A DNA stretch of 64,000 nt, taken from the NCBI GenBank assembly GCA_034440135.1, contig JAWXBP010000319.1, forward strand, positions 1 to 64,000, read 5' to 3'. The position numbers and the translations under genes were made by a program. The stretch's first letter is position 1. Each line of letters opens with the position of its first letter. Positions 1 through 9,394 of this stretch are shown one piece after another. The notes beneath the pieces are model-generated. The model worked only from the letters and a program-made list of their open reading frames with translations, was not told the DNA's origin and made no database searches. The DNA comes from Planctomycetia bacterium (GTDB lineage: Bacteria; Planctomycetota; Planctomycetia; Pirellulales; JALHLM01).

Positions 1-2
1 AA

Positions 3-3000
3 ACGCCGCTGCCGCTCACGCTCGTCGGCGAAGCGATCTCCGTCGCGCTCTTCGGCGCATTGCTCTGGTTGGCCGGACGCTCGATCGCATCGAACTTCGC
101 CTGGGTGCTCTCCGGCGGCGTGATGCTCGCTGCGATCGCTGAGTTGCTGGTGCGACACTTCATTGCGACGAACAGCGCACCAGGGCCGTTGCTTGCCGTT
201 GGCGCGTTGCCGGTGGCGGCGATGTTGCTCACCGCCGGCGTCGTGTGGCGACGTTGGCGAGCTCAGGAGACATACACCGCTGCGGATACGCACGAGCTAT
301 TCCGACTGACGGGCCTCACCGCGTTCGCCGGGTTGGCGGCGGCGGGTCTGCTGATCTACAGCGCCGGTGCGACGGCCACGACGATGGAACGGCTGTCGCC
401 GTTGATCGCCCTGTACGCTTGCGGGCCGCTGACGATTGGCCTCGTACTGTGGAAACGCCTGCGCGAGACGGAACTCACTGGCAGCCGCATCATCGGCACC
501 GCGATGGCCGTGGCGGCGGTGATGTTGATGTTGCTGGCGATGACCTTCGCCTGGCCACAACCGGCCGTGATGCTGGCCGTACTCGCCGTCGAGGCCGTCG
601 TGTTGCTCGCCGTGGCGCGCCTGGCGGACATGCCGGCGGCCGTGCTGCCGGGTAGCTTGTGCGCGAGTTTGGCATATCTCATCGCCTGGCATGGCTTCGC
701 CGGGCGTTTGGCCTGGCGCCTGAGCGGCGCCGGGCAATTGCTGGAACAACTCCTGAGTGCCCAGAGCGGCCTCGCGCTGGTCGGTGCTGCGACCGTCTGC
801 GGCGGCGCGACCGGCTGGCTCGCGCGAACGCATCGTGAGACCGCGCGTTACTTCGGTATCGCGGCTGGATTCAACGCGTTGGCGAGTCTCGCGCTCGTAA
901 CCTGGTTCGGCTTCGCCCGCGCCGGCGATCCGCATCATGCAACCTGGGTCTATCTGTTCTACGGCGTCGCAGCGCTCGCCGCGGCGCGCTGGGCATTGCC
1001 GCGCGTGCTGGTTTGGGTCGGTGCGGCGTTGGTCTTAGCGGCGATGATTCAAGGCCTCGTGTTTGGCGGGCATTTCGCGCTCACGCAACCGTGGTTGGTC
1101 GCGCTACTCGCGCACGCCACGTTGTTCGCCTTGCTGGCCACCGTCGCGGAGAGTTGGAAAAACGTCGTTCCGCAAGCCTGGCAGGATACTGCCATCGAGG
1201 CGGCGACCGTCACCGCGGCGTTGGGCACGATGCTCGCGCTCGGTGGCTTCCTCTGGTACGACACTGCCACGGTGAGCTGGCAAGTCGCGTGGGCCAGCAC
1301 GATTTGGTTGATGCTCGCGTTCGCGTGGCGCTCCGCGGCGCTCGTCGGCGTCTTTCAGGCCGTATCTACGGCCGCACTGTTGGGCGCGGTCACCGCGTTC
1401 TTGCAACGGCACACTTGGTATCAAGCTTCTCCGCTGCCGCTGCTCGATCCCTGGACCTGGCAGGCCTGGGGCGTGACGCTGGCCGGGACTTGCCTGGCTT
1501 GGATGGCCGCTCGCGCTGGACTGCGTCGCTACATCGATGGCCCGCGCGGCGAGGCGGAAATCGCCGTCGCGCGGCCTGCCTGGATGGGCAGGTTCAATGA
1601 TCAGTTGAGTGCCAGCTCTCCGTTCATGGAACTGACTGTTGCCGGCCTGGCGATTTGCATTTTGCTAGCGATCTCCATTTACGGGATTGTTCCCGGCGTC
1701 GCGCAAGAGCTGGCGCCGCGCAGTCTGGCAATGAAGCTCGCCGGGCAAACGGCCGTCACCAATGTGCGAGTCGTACCGCCGCTGGCGGCGTTCGAGTGGT
1801 TCGGCGCTCCGCACATGCATGCCTGGAGCGCCGGCGGTTGGGCGTTGTTCGCCGCGTGCGTCGCCGCGCTCTTAGCCAAGTTGCGAGAGCGCGTGACACG
1901 AAATCGCCTGGTCACATTGGTGCTGGTACTGAGTTGCGCTTGCCTGCTGATTTCGGCCCGCTTCGAAATCGCCGTTGCGGCCGCTTCCGCGTTGCGGTGG
2001 AGCGGCGCGATCTTCCTGTTGATCATGTCTGCGCTTGTTTGGGCACGGGAACCTTTGGCGCGCTGGTTCGCTTCGCTCGGTTGGCGGCTGGAGGATCACG
2101 ACGCCGCGCCGAGCACCGGCGACGCTTGGATCGCGATCTTATTTGCCGCGCTAATGCCGTGGCTCTGCATGGGGGGCTTCGTCGGAATTGTCGCCGTGAT
2201 GCAGCGCCCGGCCGAGGCCTTCCTGCTGCGGTGGACGTTGGGAATGTTGGCTCTGTTCGCCGTGGCTGGGATTGCCGGACTCGAACTGCGCAGCGTCGGT
2301 AAGCGTGGAACCGGTGAAGCTGGTTGGCGGAGTTGGTCGGCCGATCTGGGGCGCCTGTTGACCGTGCTCGGCGCGATGCCGTTGATCGTGATGGTGCTGT
2401 ACGTGTTGAGCACCGCCCTGCGCGGCAATCCGGTCGTCGGACCCGACCCGGGCGGCTTATTTGCACGGATGGGACTGGCCACGTCCTATGCCGGGCCGCT
2501 GGCGATCGTCACGCTGACGTTGATTGGACATGCCTTGCGCGAGCGCTCGTCGGCCTTCGCGCTGAGCGCCGGGTTGGTGTTGAATCTGAGCGCGACGGCC
2601 GCCTACTTGCTGCTGCCGCGCACAGCGGGACTTAAACTGGACGCCGAGCTATGGGTCCAGCTCGCACAACTCAATGCCGGCGTATCGGGCGGATTCGCGA
2701 TCCTCTGGCTCGCACTGGTCACGTGGCGGCAACGGCGTTCCAGCGACGGAGTGCTCGCGCACGACGGCTATCGCGCCACGCAAGCCACGATGGGCCTGGT
2801 CCTGCTGGCGATCGTGTTTGTGCCCGCAGCGCTGGAGTTCTGGTGGACGATCGTCATGAGCCCGGTGCAGAAGCAAGTCGGCAGTCCGGCCGGCTGGTGG
2901 TCGCTGGCGCTGGCGGTGATCGCCGCCGTGTGGAACATTCGCCCGCTCGTGTCGTTCGGCGCGAAAACCGATGCTACGCCGGTTAGCTTGGGACATCGCC

Positions 3001-5426
3001 TGCTGTCGAAATCCACTGCATCGACCGGATTGATCGGCGCCGCGCTCTGGACGCTCAGCGTGATGACGGCCTTCAGCGTGGGGCGTGCGACGAACAACGA
3101 TTGGTACGCCTTCCACACGTTGTTGGTGAGCCACGTGGCGAGCGCCGCGATGCTGCTCGTTCTGGCGATGGCGGCCGTTTGGCGACAAGCGGTCACGCGC
3201 AGCGAAGCCCTGCGTTGTTCGAGTTGGGTGACGTTGTTCGCCCTTTTGGCCACGGCGGTCGCAGTCCGCGGTGCGCTGGAGGATGTCGCTCGCCCAGGTT
3301 GGTGGTGGAGCGTTGTCGCGCTCGCGTTGACCGCGCTGATCCTCGCCATGTTGTCGGCATTTGCCGAACGGCGTCGTTACCTTTACTTCGCCGCGGTTTG
3401 CGTCAGCGTGGCTGCGATCGCGTGGTGGTACAGCCCTGCGCAGCAAATCGCGTCGCCGGGCGGCCCCGCGAACTTCATGGAGTTTGTTTGGTTCAACGTG
3501 ATCGCGTTGGCGCTGCCGGCCATTGCGTGGCTGTGGATTGATCGGAAATACATCGCGATCAACACCTTGGAGCGCCAGCCGGGCTGGACGTTCGGTGCGC
3601 ACCGGTTCTTCACGGCCGCGGCGTCGTTGATTTTTGCCGCCACCGTGGCGATTGGGCTGGCCGCCGATGCGAATGGTTCGCCGAATCACCCCATCGAATG
3701 GTTCGGCTGGGCGGCGCTGGCCGCGACGGCCGTGGCAACAGTTGCTTGCCTGTGGGATCCCGCGGTCCGCGGCGGCGTGCCATCGCTGTATCTGCTCGGT
3801 CTCGTCGGCGTCGGCTTCGCGGTCGATCGCTTTAATCTGCCGCCCAAGTGGCTGGCGTTCAACGGTGCGGTGATCGCTGCCGCGTATGGTATCGCCACGA
3901 GTTATCTCGGCAGCCGGCGCGAAGGGCTTTCATTACTTGCCAAGCGTGTCGGCATTCCCGTCGAGACTTCACGGCGCTGGGATACCCGGCTCTGGTTAGT
4001 GCCGGCGAATTGCTTCCTCGTCGCCGGCGTGTTGACGTTGGTGACCGGCATCGTGCTGCGTTACGACGAGTTGACGCTCCGCCTGCTTGCCGGCAAGGCC
4101 GCTTGGTTCCAGGTCGTGGGGTTGGCGCTCCTCTCACGTGGATCGACGCGCAATACGTTGCGTTACCTCACGCTCGCGCTGGGCGTTTTCGGCGGCGTCC
4201 TCTGGGGTTGGGCTTGGCTCGATCCGCAGGACGGCCCGCAATTGCTCGATCGAGGCGTGATCGCCATGGCGGCGCTTGCCGGCGCCGGCGTAATCTTCGG
4301 CTTTGGACTGGTGAAGCTGCTCCGCACCGACAATCCGTGGACGGCCGTCGGGCAGCAGCTTACGCCATATTGCATCGGCGGCGCGCTGGCGGCGCTGGTG
4401 GCGATTCTCGGCGGCGAAGTCGCGTACTACCTGGCAAACGACGCTGTGCCAATTGCCGACTGGGGAAAAGCCGTCGTCGCGATTTCACTCGTTGGCCTCG
4501 CCGTCGCGGCGCTCGTCGCCGCCGTTGTTCCGGGCAAGGATCCGCTGGGACTCTCGGAACGCGGGCGACAGGCCTACGTCTATGGCGCGGAAGCGCTGCT
4601 CGCCGCCACGTTCCTGCACATCCGCATCTGCTTGCCGTGGCTGTTTACCGGATTCTTCACGCAGTACTGGCCGCTGATTCTGATGCTGATCTCGTTCCTC
4701 GGCGTCGGGTTGAGCGAATGGTTCCGCCGCCGGCAGCAAGCGGTGCTGTCCCAGCCGCTGGAGCGCACCGGCGCGCTGCTGCCGATGTTGCCCGTGGCCG
4801 GATTCTGGATGATCGATTCCGGCACCAACTACAGCGTATTGCTGCTCGTCGTCGGCTCGCTGTACGCGGCGCTCGCCGTATTGCGCAAGTCGTTTGGCTT
4901 TGGCATCCTCGCGGCGCTCGCGGCCAATGGCGGGCTGTGGTACTTCCTGCACAAGCAGCGCGGACTCGGCCTGTTGGAGCATCCGCAAATCTGGTTGATT
5001 CCGCCCGCGGTGTGCGTGCTCGCGGCGGCATATTTGAATCGCGAGCGGCTGAGCAAAGCACAGCTCACACAGATTCGCTATGTCAGCGCGATGACGATCT
5101 ACGTTTCCTCAACCGCCGATATCTTCCTGAACGGCATGGCCAATTCTCCCTGGCTGGCGCTGGTCCTCGGCGCGCTTTCCATCTTCGGCGTGATGCTGGG
5201 CATCCTGTTCCGCGTCCGGGCGTTCCTGTACCTGGGGACGACGTTCCTCTGCATGTCGCTGATGAGCATGATCTGGTACGCGGCGCACGACAAGGGACAA
5301 ACCTGGGTCTACTACGCCACGGGCATTGTCGCCGGCGTGGTGATCATCGCAGCGTTCGCCGTGGTGGAGAAGAAGCGCGAGGATTTCCAGCACCTGCTGG
5401 AACGTCTGCGCGAATGGGAAGCGTAA
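3..5426 (+). CDS. Giant polytopic membrane protein, 5' end outside window
   Basis: The reading frame is open to the left edge, so the true start is not seen. The first possible in-window start is a TTG at position 60, but the upstream codons (TPLPLTLVGEA) read as coding. More than 1,800 residues are present, made almost entirely of hydrophobic helices of about 20 residues separated by short loops with Arg, Lys and Trp. That implies several dozen membrane passes. No catalytic motif, ATP site or soluble domain was recognised. The C-terminus ends in a short charged cytoplasmic-like tail (EKKREDFQHLLERLREWEA). Large bacterial families of this look, such as DUF2339-type predicted membrane proteins, are a possible home, but I cannot confirm this. 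purE follows after about 110 bases on the same strand, with no sign of functional linkage. The protein-coding call is very secure; the function is unknown. Confidence 0.85.
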   Translation, partial: TPLPLTLVGEAISVALFGALLWLAGRSIASNFAWVLSGGVMLAAIAELLVRHFIATNSAPGPLLAVGALPVAAMLLTAGVVWRRWRAQETYTAADTHELFRLTGLTAFAGLAAAGLLIYSAGATATTMERLSPLIALYACGPLTIGLVLWKRLRETELTGSRIIGTAMAVAAVMLMLLAMTFAWPQPAVMLAVLAVEAVVLLAVARLADMPAAVLPGSLCASLAYLIAWHGFAGRLAWRLSGAGQLLEQLLSAQSGLALVGAATVCGGATGWLARTHRETARYFGIAAGFNALASLALVTWFGFARAGDPHHATWVYLFYGVAALAAARWALPRVLVWVGAALVLAAMIQGLVFGGHFALTQPWLVALLAHATLFALLATVAESWKNVVPQAWQDTAIEAATVTAALGTMLALGGFLWYDTATVSWQVAWASTIWLMLAFAWRSAALVGVFQAVSTAALLGAVTAFLQRHTWYQASPLPLLDPWTWQAWGVTLAGTCLAWMAARAGLRRYIDGPRGEAEIAVARPAWMGRFNDQLSASSPFMELTVAGLAICILLAISIYGIVPGVAQELAPRSLAMKLAGQTAVTNVRVVPPLAAFEWFGAPHMHAWSAGGWALFAACVAALLAKLRERVTRNRLVTLVLVLSCACLLISARFEIAVAAASALRWSGAIFLLIMSALVWAREPLARWFASLGWRLEDHDAAPSTGDAWIAILFAALMPWLCMGGFVGIVAVMQRPAEAFLLRWTLGMLALFAVAGIAGLELRSVGKRGTGEAGWRSWSADLGRLLTVLGAMPLIVMVLYVLSTALRGNPVVGPDPGGLFARMGLATSYAGPLAIVTLTLIGHALRERSSAFALSAGLVLNLSATAAYLLLPRTAGLKLDAELWVQLAQLNAGVSGGFAILWLALVTWRQRRSSDGVLAHDGYRATQATMGLVLLAIVFVPAALEFWWTIVMSPVQKQVGSPAGWWSLALAVIAAVWNIRPLVSFGAKTDATPVSLGHRLLSKSTASTGLIGAALWTLSVMTAFSVGRATNNDWYAFHTLLVSHVASAAMLLVLAMAAVWRQAVTRSEALRCSSWVTLFALLATAVAVRGALEDVARPGWWWSVVALALTALILAMLSAFAERRRYLYFAAVCVSVAAIAWWYSPAQQIASPGGPANFMEFVWFNVIALALPAIAWLWIDRKYIAINTLERQPGWTFGAHRFFTAAASLIFAATVAIGLAADANGSPNHPIEWFGWAALAATAVATVACLWDPAVRGGVPSLYLLGLVGVGFAVDRFNLPPKWLAFNGAVIAAAYGIATSYLGSRREGLSLLAKRVGIPVETSRRWDTRLWLVPANCFLVAGVLTLVTGIVLRYDELTLRLLAGKAAWFQVVGLALLSRGSTRNTLRYLTLALGVFGGVLWGWAWLDPQDGPQLLDRGVIAMAALAGAGVIFGFGLVKLLRTDNPWTAVGQQLTPYCIGGALAALVAILGGEVAYYLANDAVPIADWGKAVVAISLVGLAVAALVAAVVPGKDPLGLSERGRQAYVYGAEALLAATFLHIRICLPWLFTGFFTQYWPLILMLISFLGVGLSEWFRRRQQAVLSQPLERTGALLPMLPVAGFWMIDSGTNYSVLLLVVGSLYAALAVLRKSFGFGILAALAANGGLWYFLHKQRGLGLLEHPQIWLIPPAVCVLAAAYLNRERLSKAQLTQIRYVSAMTIYVSSTADIFLNGMANSPWLALVLGALSIFGVMLGILFRVRAFLYLGTTFLCMSLMSMIWYAAHDKGQTWVYYATGIVAGVVIIAAFAVVEKKREDFQHLLERLREWEA

Positions 5427-5534
5427 GCCGAAGCGTTGCCAGCGGAGGACGATTGCGTTCCTGAACCGCCTGCGCGATGATAGCCGAAGTAGCCGTCGCT
5501 ATTGCCGTTCCCAGCTCACGCGAGACCGCACGCA

Positions 5535-6035
5535 ATGTCCAGCCCGCCGGACGGGACGCCGCTCGTTGGCGTCATCATGGGGAGTAAGTCCGATTGGGAC
5601 ACCATGCGCCAGGCCGCGGAAATGCTGCGGCAATTCGGCGTGGCGCACGAGAGCCAAATCGTTTCCGCGCACCGCACGCCGGAGCGGATGCACGACTACG
5701 CCAAACAGGCGGCCGGCCGGGGCATTGAAGTCATCATCGCCGGCGCCGGCGGCGCGGCTCACCTGCCGGGCATGGTCGCGGCGCAAACATTGCTGCCAGT
5801 GCTGGGCGTGCCGGTGCAGAGCAAGGCGCTGTCGGGCTTGGACTCGCTATTGTCGATCGTGCAGATGCCGGCCGGCGTTCCGGTCGGCACGCTGGCCATC
5901 GGTGAGTCCGGAGCGAAAAACGCCGCGTTGTTGGCGATCCGCATCCTGGCCGTGAATCGGCCGGACTTACGAGCCAAGCTCGAAACCTATCGCGCGGAAC
6001 AGGCCGCGCAGGCGATCGCCGAGCCGCTCCCATGA
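5535..6035 (+). CDS. purE: PurE, N5-carboxyaminoimidazole ribonucleotide mutase
   Basis: PurE converts N5-CAIR to CAIR in de novo purine synthesis in the cytoplasm. The protein is 166 residues, the usual class I size. The N-terminal signature [13 protein letters not shown] is present, followed by the substrate-loop region [13 protein letters not shown] and the glycine-rich stretch [15 protein letters not shown]. The ATG at 5535 gives the normal N-terminus; an upstream start at 5502 would add 11 unlikely residues. The stop overlaps the purK start as ATGA, so the two are translationally coupled. The adjacent purK indicates the bacterial two-step CAIR route rather than the direct-carboxylation class II enzyme. 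Confidence 0.97.
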   Translation: MSSPPDGTPLVGVIMGSKSDWDTMRQAAEMLRQFGVAHESQIVSAHRTPERMHDYAKQAAGRGIEVIIAGAGGAAHLPGMVAAQTLLPVLGVPVQSKALSGLDSLLSIVQMPAGVPVGTLAIGESGAKNAALLAIRILAVNRPDLRAKLETYRAEQAAQAIAEPLP

Positions 6036-7171
6036 ATCAGGTCATCTTGCCAGGGGCGACGCTCGGCGTTTTGGGAAGCGGCCAACTCGGCCGGATGTTC
6101 GCAGTCGCGGCGCGCCGACTGGGTTATCGCGTGCATGTGCTGTCGCCCGACGACGACACGCCTGCTGGCCAAATCGCCGACGTGGAAATCAACGCGTCGT
6201 ACGACGACCTCGACGCCGTGGCGCGGTTCGCTCAGGGCGTCTCCGTCGTCACCTTCGAATTCGAAAACGTCCCGGCCGCGACGACCGACGCGGCCGAACG
6301 CTATGCGCCGGTGCGTCCGCGCGGCGCAGTGCTTCATGCCACGCAGAATCGCTTGCGCGAGAAGCACTTTCTACAATCCATCGGTGTACCGACCACGCCT
6401 TTTGCGGCAGTGCGATCCCAAGAGGATCTTACACAGGCGGTTGCCGAACTAGGTTTGCCAGCTGTGTTGAAAACGGCGGACTGGGGCTACGACGGCAATG
6501 GGCAACGCATGTTGCGCCCAGGCGATGATGCCGCGGCGGCCTGGCGCGAGCTGGCCACGCCGGAGGCGATTCTGGAAGCATTTGTCGACTACGAATGCGA
6601 GCTCTCGGTCGTCGGCGCGCGCGGGATCGCTGGCGACGTCGCGCTCTACGGACCGATTCACAATGACCATCGCCATCACATCCTGGACGTCTCGCATTCG
6701 CCGGCCGCACTGCCCGAGAAGATCGCAGCCGCCGCATTGGAAATCGGACGGGCCATTCTGACGCATCTCGAAGTCGTCGGCGTGCTGTGCGTGGAGATGT
6801 TCCTCACGCGCGACGGCCAGTTGCTCGTTAATGAACTCGCGCCTCGGCCGCACAACTCGGGACATCTCACGATCGACGCACACGTCACCTGCCAATTCGA
6901 GCAGCAAGTCCGCGCCGTCTGCGGATTGCCGCTCGGCTCCGCGCGGCAAATCCAACCGGCGGCGATGGTGAATCTCCTGGGTGATCTTTGGCGCGATGGT
7001 GAACCAAACTGGGCGCGCGCGTGCGCATTTCCGGAGGTCAAACTGCACCTCTACGGCAAGCAACAAGCCCGACCCGGCCGCAAAATGGGGCACCTGACGG
7101 CCCTCGCGCCCACGGCGCACGAAGCGGTGGAGTTGGCGCTGGCGGCCCGCAAAGCGCTGGCGAATGAATGA
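6032..7171 (+). CDS. purK: PurK, N5-carboxyaminoimidazole ribonucleotide synthetase
   Basis: This ATP-grasp ligase makes N5-CAIR from AIR, bicarbonate and ATP, feeding PurE. At 379 residues it has the family length. The N-terminal Rossmann-like part begins [21 protein letters not shown]. The ATP-grasp centre includes [16 protein letters not shown], and the metal and nucleotide region reads [22 protein letters not shown]. The C-terminal lid ([17 protein letters not shown]) is intact. The ATG lies inside the end of purE (4-base overlap), so the pair is one transcript. No regulatory element was recognised upstream of purE. Confidence 0.97.
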   Translation: MNQVILPGATLGVLGSGQLGRMFAVAARRLGYRVHVLSPDDDTPAGQIADVEINASYDDLDAVARFAQGVSVVTFEFENVPAATTDAAERYAPVRPRGAVLHATQNRLREKHFLQSIGVPTTPFAAVRSQEDLTQAVAELGLPAVLKTADWGYDGNGQRMLRPGDDAAAAWRELATPEAILEAFVDYECELSVVGARGIAGDVALYGPIHNDHRHHILDVSHSPAALPEKIAAAALEIGRAILTHLEVVGVLCVEMFLTRDGQLLVNELAPRPHNSGHLTIDAHVTCQFEQQVRAVCGLPLGSARQIQPAAMVNLLGDLWRDGEPNWARACAFPEVKLHLYGKQQARPGRKMGHLTALAPTAHEAVELALAARKALANE

Positions 7172-7552
7172 CGACCGTCGAAGCTCGAAAAACGAATGGA
7201 GGGCGGTTCGCCATCATATCTGTCATTCCGTCAATTGGATTTCGACATTGCCAGCGATTGTTGCCTCGTGCAGTGGCAGGTGATTCCGCTCGACAGCCGC
7301 CTCCGGCGGAGGCATCACAGCATCCATTGGGGCATTCCTAAAGGCCCCGGCGCGATTGGCCTCGACTACGTTTTTGCGCGTGCCCCCGGCCCCAGACACC
7401 CGCGCTGAACAGAAAAAACGATTGTCGAAGCTTGAGTGTCGCAGAAATCACCGGCGCCGCTGCGCGGGGCGGGGCGAAGCGGCCGATTCGGCAACTTGTG
7501 GCTGCCGGGGCCACTTTCTAGACTGATTCATTCCTCGCTTGAGAACCTAGTT
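7172..7552. other. Non-coding gap after purK
   Basis: This 381-base stretch has no convincing gene. A 70-codon open frame at 7196-7408 has no family-like content and no ribosome binding site. A short perfect stem (CCTCC GGC GGAGG) lies near 7302-7314. No repeat of the families found elsewhere in the window was recognised here. Promoter elements for the next gene could not be assigned. Confidence 0.5.
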
Positions 7553-8698
7553 ATGCCCGGCGGAATGCTGACATCGACGGAAATCGTCGTCACACCGGTA
7601 CTTACGCGGAAGCACCGACGCCAATTCGTCGAACTTCCGTGGAAACTCTATCGAAATGATCCGAATTGGGTACCGCCGCTGCGCTCCAATCAGGCGGAAC
7701 TTTTGGGGTTTAAAGCGCACCCGTTTCACGAAATCGCCGAGGTGCAGACCTTTATCGCCCAGCGCGACGGGGAAACGGTGGGGCGGATCGCCGCGATTCT
7801 GAACCACGCGCACAACAAGTATTACGATTCGCAGATCGGCTTCTTCGGCTTTTTCGAGTCGATCGACGATCAGCGCGTCGCCGACGTCTTGTTCGATGCC
7901 GCCCGGGCCTGGTTCGCCGAACGGAACATCACGCAAATGCGCGGGCCGGCGAATCCCTCAGTGAACTACGAGTGCGGCCTGTTGGTCGAAGGCTTCGACA
8001 GCCCGCCGACGTTCATGATGACCTACAACCCGCCGTACTATCCCACGTTGATCGAACGAGCCGGGTTCGAGAAGGTGCATGATCTACTGGCGTTCTTCGG
8101 GCACATCGATCAATTGCCCGCGGTGCAGGCCAAGCTGAAACCGTTGGCCGACATGGCGCAGGAACGGGCCGAAGCGACGATCCGGCCGATGAACCCCAAG
8201 CGATTCCGGGAAGACGTCGAGCTGTTTCTCGACCTTTACAACCGCTCGCTCGGCCACATGTGGGGCTTTGTGCCGATGACGGCCGGCGAAGTCCGCGCGC
8301 TCGCCAAAGCGCTGCGCTATCTGCTGATCCCGGAACTGTCGCTGATCGCCGAAGTCAAAGGCGAAAGCGTGGGCGTCGTCCTCGGTCTGCCGGACTACAA
8401 CCCGCGGATCAAACAGATCGACGGCCGGCTGTTCCCGTTCGGCTTCTGGCACTTGCTGCACAACAAGCAGGGCCTGAAACGGGTTCGCGTGGTGAGCATC
8501 AACGTCGTGCCCGAATACCAACGCTGGGGCCTCGGCCTAAGCCTGATGCGGGACCTGGTGCCCAAGGTCATCGATCTCGGCATCCAGGAGGCGGAGTTCT
8601 CCTGGGTCTCCGAAGCCAACACGATGGCCTGCTCCGGCCTCCGCAAAGGCGGCGCGAAGCTGTACAAGACGTACCGGATGTATGACAGCGTGCGGTAA
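7553..8698 (+). CDS. GNAT-fold N-acetyltransferase-like protein
   Basis: A 381-residue soluble protein. The C-terminal third carries a GNAT-like beta-alpha core: SLIAEVKGESVGVVLGLPDYN, then VVSINVVPEYQRWGLGLSLM, which resembles the acetyl-CoA pyrophosphate loop (Q/RxxGxG/A), then a final strand around EAEFSWVSEANTMACSGLRKGGAKL. The N-terminal part (PVLTRKHRRQFVELPWKLYRNDPNWVPPL) is typical of a widespread family of two-domain GNAT-like proteins whose substrate is not established. The frame is open upstream to 7436, but that part reads as non-coding. I chose the ATG at 7553; an ATG at 7565 is also possible. The stop overlaps the next gene by one base (TAATG), so the two are probably co-translated. 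Confidence 0.8.
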   Translation: MPGGMLTSTEIVVTPVLTRKHRRQFVELPWKLYRNDPNWVPPLRSNQAELLGFKAHPFHEIAEVQTFIAQRDGETVGRIAAILNHAHNKYYDSQIGFFGFFESIDDQRVADVLFDAARAWFAERNITQMRGPANPSVNYECGLLVEGFDSPPTFMMTYNPPYYPTLIERAGFEKVHDLLAFFGHIDQLPAVQAKLKPLADMAQERAEATIRPMNPKRFREDVELFLDLYNRSLGHMWGFVPMTAGEVRALAKALRYLLIPELSLIAEVKGESVGVVLGLPDYNPRIKQIDGRLFPFGFWHLLHNKQGLKRVRVVSINVVPEYQRWGLGLSLMRDLVPKVIDLGIQEAEFSWVSEANTMACSGLRKGGAKLYKTYRMYDSVR

Positions 8699-9000
8699 TG
8701 ACGAATTTCGATGCTGCACAACTCGTTGACAAAGGCGGGCTGTTCATCGCCATTGTCGTGCCCGCTATTCTAGTGTGGCGATATCGCTGGAAGGGCGTAC
8801 TGATCGACGCGCTATTCTTTTGGATCTCGCTAGCCGTGGTCGGCGAAGCTCTCCAAGTGTTGGACCCCCTTCGCGATGCGGCCTTGACCGACTCCATCTG
8901 GGTTCTCTTCGGTTGGATCGGTGGCTTGCTGTATTGCCTGGCGGTGCTATCACTACTCAGAATATTCACATGGATCGCGACCCAGCGACGGCTATCGTGA
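8698..9000 (+). CDS. Small three-helix membrane protein
   Basis: A 100-residue protein with about three hydrophobic segments: residues 12-30 (KGGLFIAIVVPAILVW), 33-52, and 66-92 (SIWVLFGWIGGLLYCLAVL). The end is basic (TQRRLS). The ATG overlaps the stop of the acetyltransferase-like gene by one base, which supports a real, co-expressed gene. No family was recognised. It could anchor or assist the upstream enzyme, but that is only inferred from the coupling. Confidence 0.65.
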   Translation: MTNFDAAQLVDKGGLFIAIVVPAILVWRYRWKGVLIDALFFWISLAVVGEALQVLDPLRDAALTDSIWVLFGWIGGLLYCLAVLSLLRIFTWIATQRRLS

Positions 9001-9074
9001 CGGCTGGGCGACGTTCGGCAATGCGCCCTCTGCCTAGGTGACCTTCTCTCGGGTCCTAGGATCACGAGCTCGAA

Positions 9075-9105
9075 CCTCCGTGTCCTCTGTGTTCTCCGTG
9101 GTGAA
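9075..9105. repeat. ACGGAG-type intergenic repeat (minus orientation)
   Basis: The stretch contains CCTCCGTGTCCTCTGTGTTC followed by TCCGTGGTGAA. On the other strand it reads TTCACCACGGAGAACACAG, matching tracts at 16645-16685 and 29191-29225. It lies just beyond the stop of the small membrane gene, within the 9001-9394 gap that otherwise holds only the promoter at 9290. Confidence 0.7.
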
Positions 9106-9289
9106 CTCTCTTTCTTGCCGCCACGTAATGGAACGTGTAACGCGACCGCCTTACCTGTCGGTCATCGCCGGCACAATCTGCGTGCCGGGCAGGAGTGTGC
9201 TAAGGCCGTTTTCCGGCCTGATGCCACCCAAGGGTAGGGCGTTTACGGATCAGGACGATTCTCCGACCCACTTTCTGGGGTCTAGTTTT

Positions 9290-9318
9290 TTGACCGTCGC
9301 GGTAACGTGATCTATATT
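9290..9318 (+). promoter_or_regulatory. Sigma-70-like promoter for the S41 protease gene
   Basis: TTGACC at 9290-9295 is separated by exactly 17 bases from TATATT at 9313-9318. Both hexamers differ from the consensus by one base. The predicted start near 9325 would leave a leader of about 70 bases before the ATG at 9395. The rest of the 9001-9394 gap has no gene. Confidence 0.6.
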
Positions 9319-9394
9319 CAATCTCGGCTAGCCGTGATCTGACCCATTTTTGGCGGCCGCGCTTGCTCCAATTCTCCCCGCGATGGAAGCTGCC

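Noticed and set aside
2649-3689. Minus-strand frame inside the giant membrane gene
   Set aside because: Rich in Arg, Gln and Pro, typical of reading GC-rich membrane-protein codons backwards.
3848-5464. Second plus-strand frame over the end of the giant membrane gene
   Set aside because: Arg-rich out-of-frame reading of the real gene, with no domain pattern.
7196-7408. Possible 70-residue gene after purK
   Set aside because: No ribosome binding site, no recognisable pattern and atypical composition.
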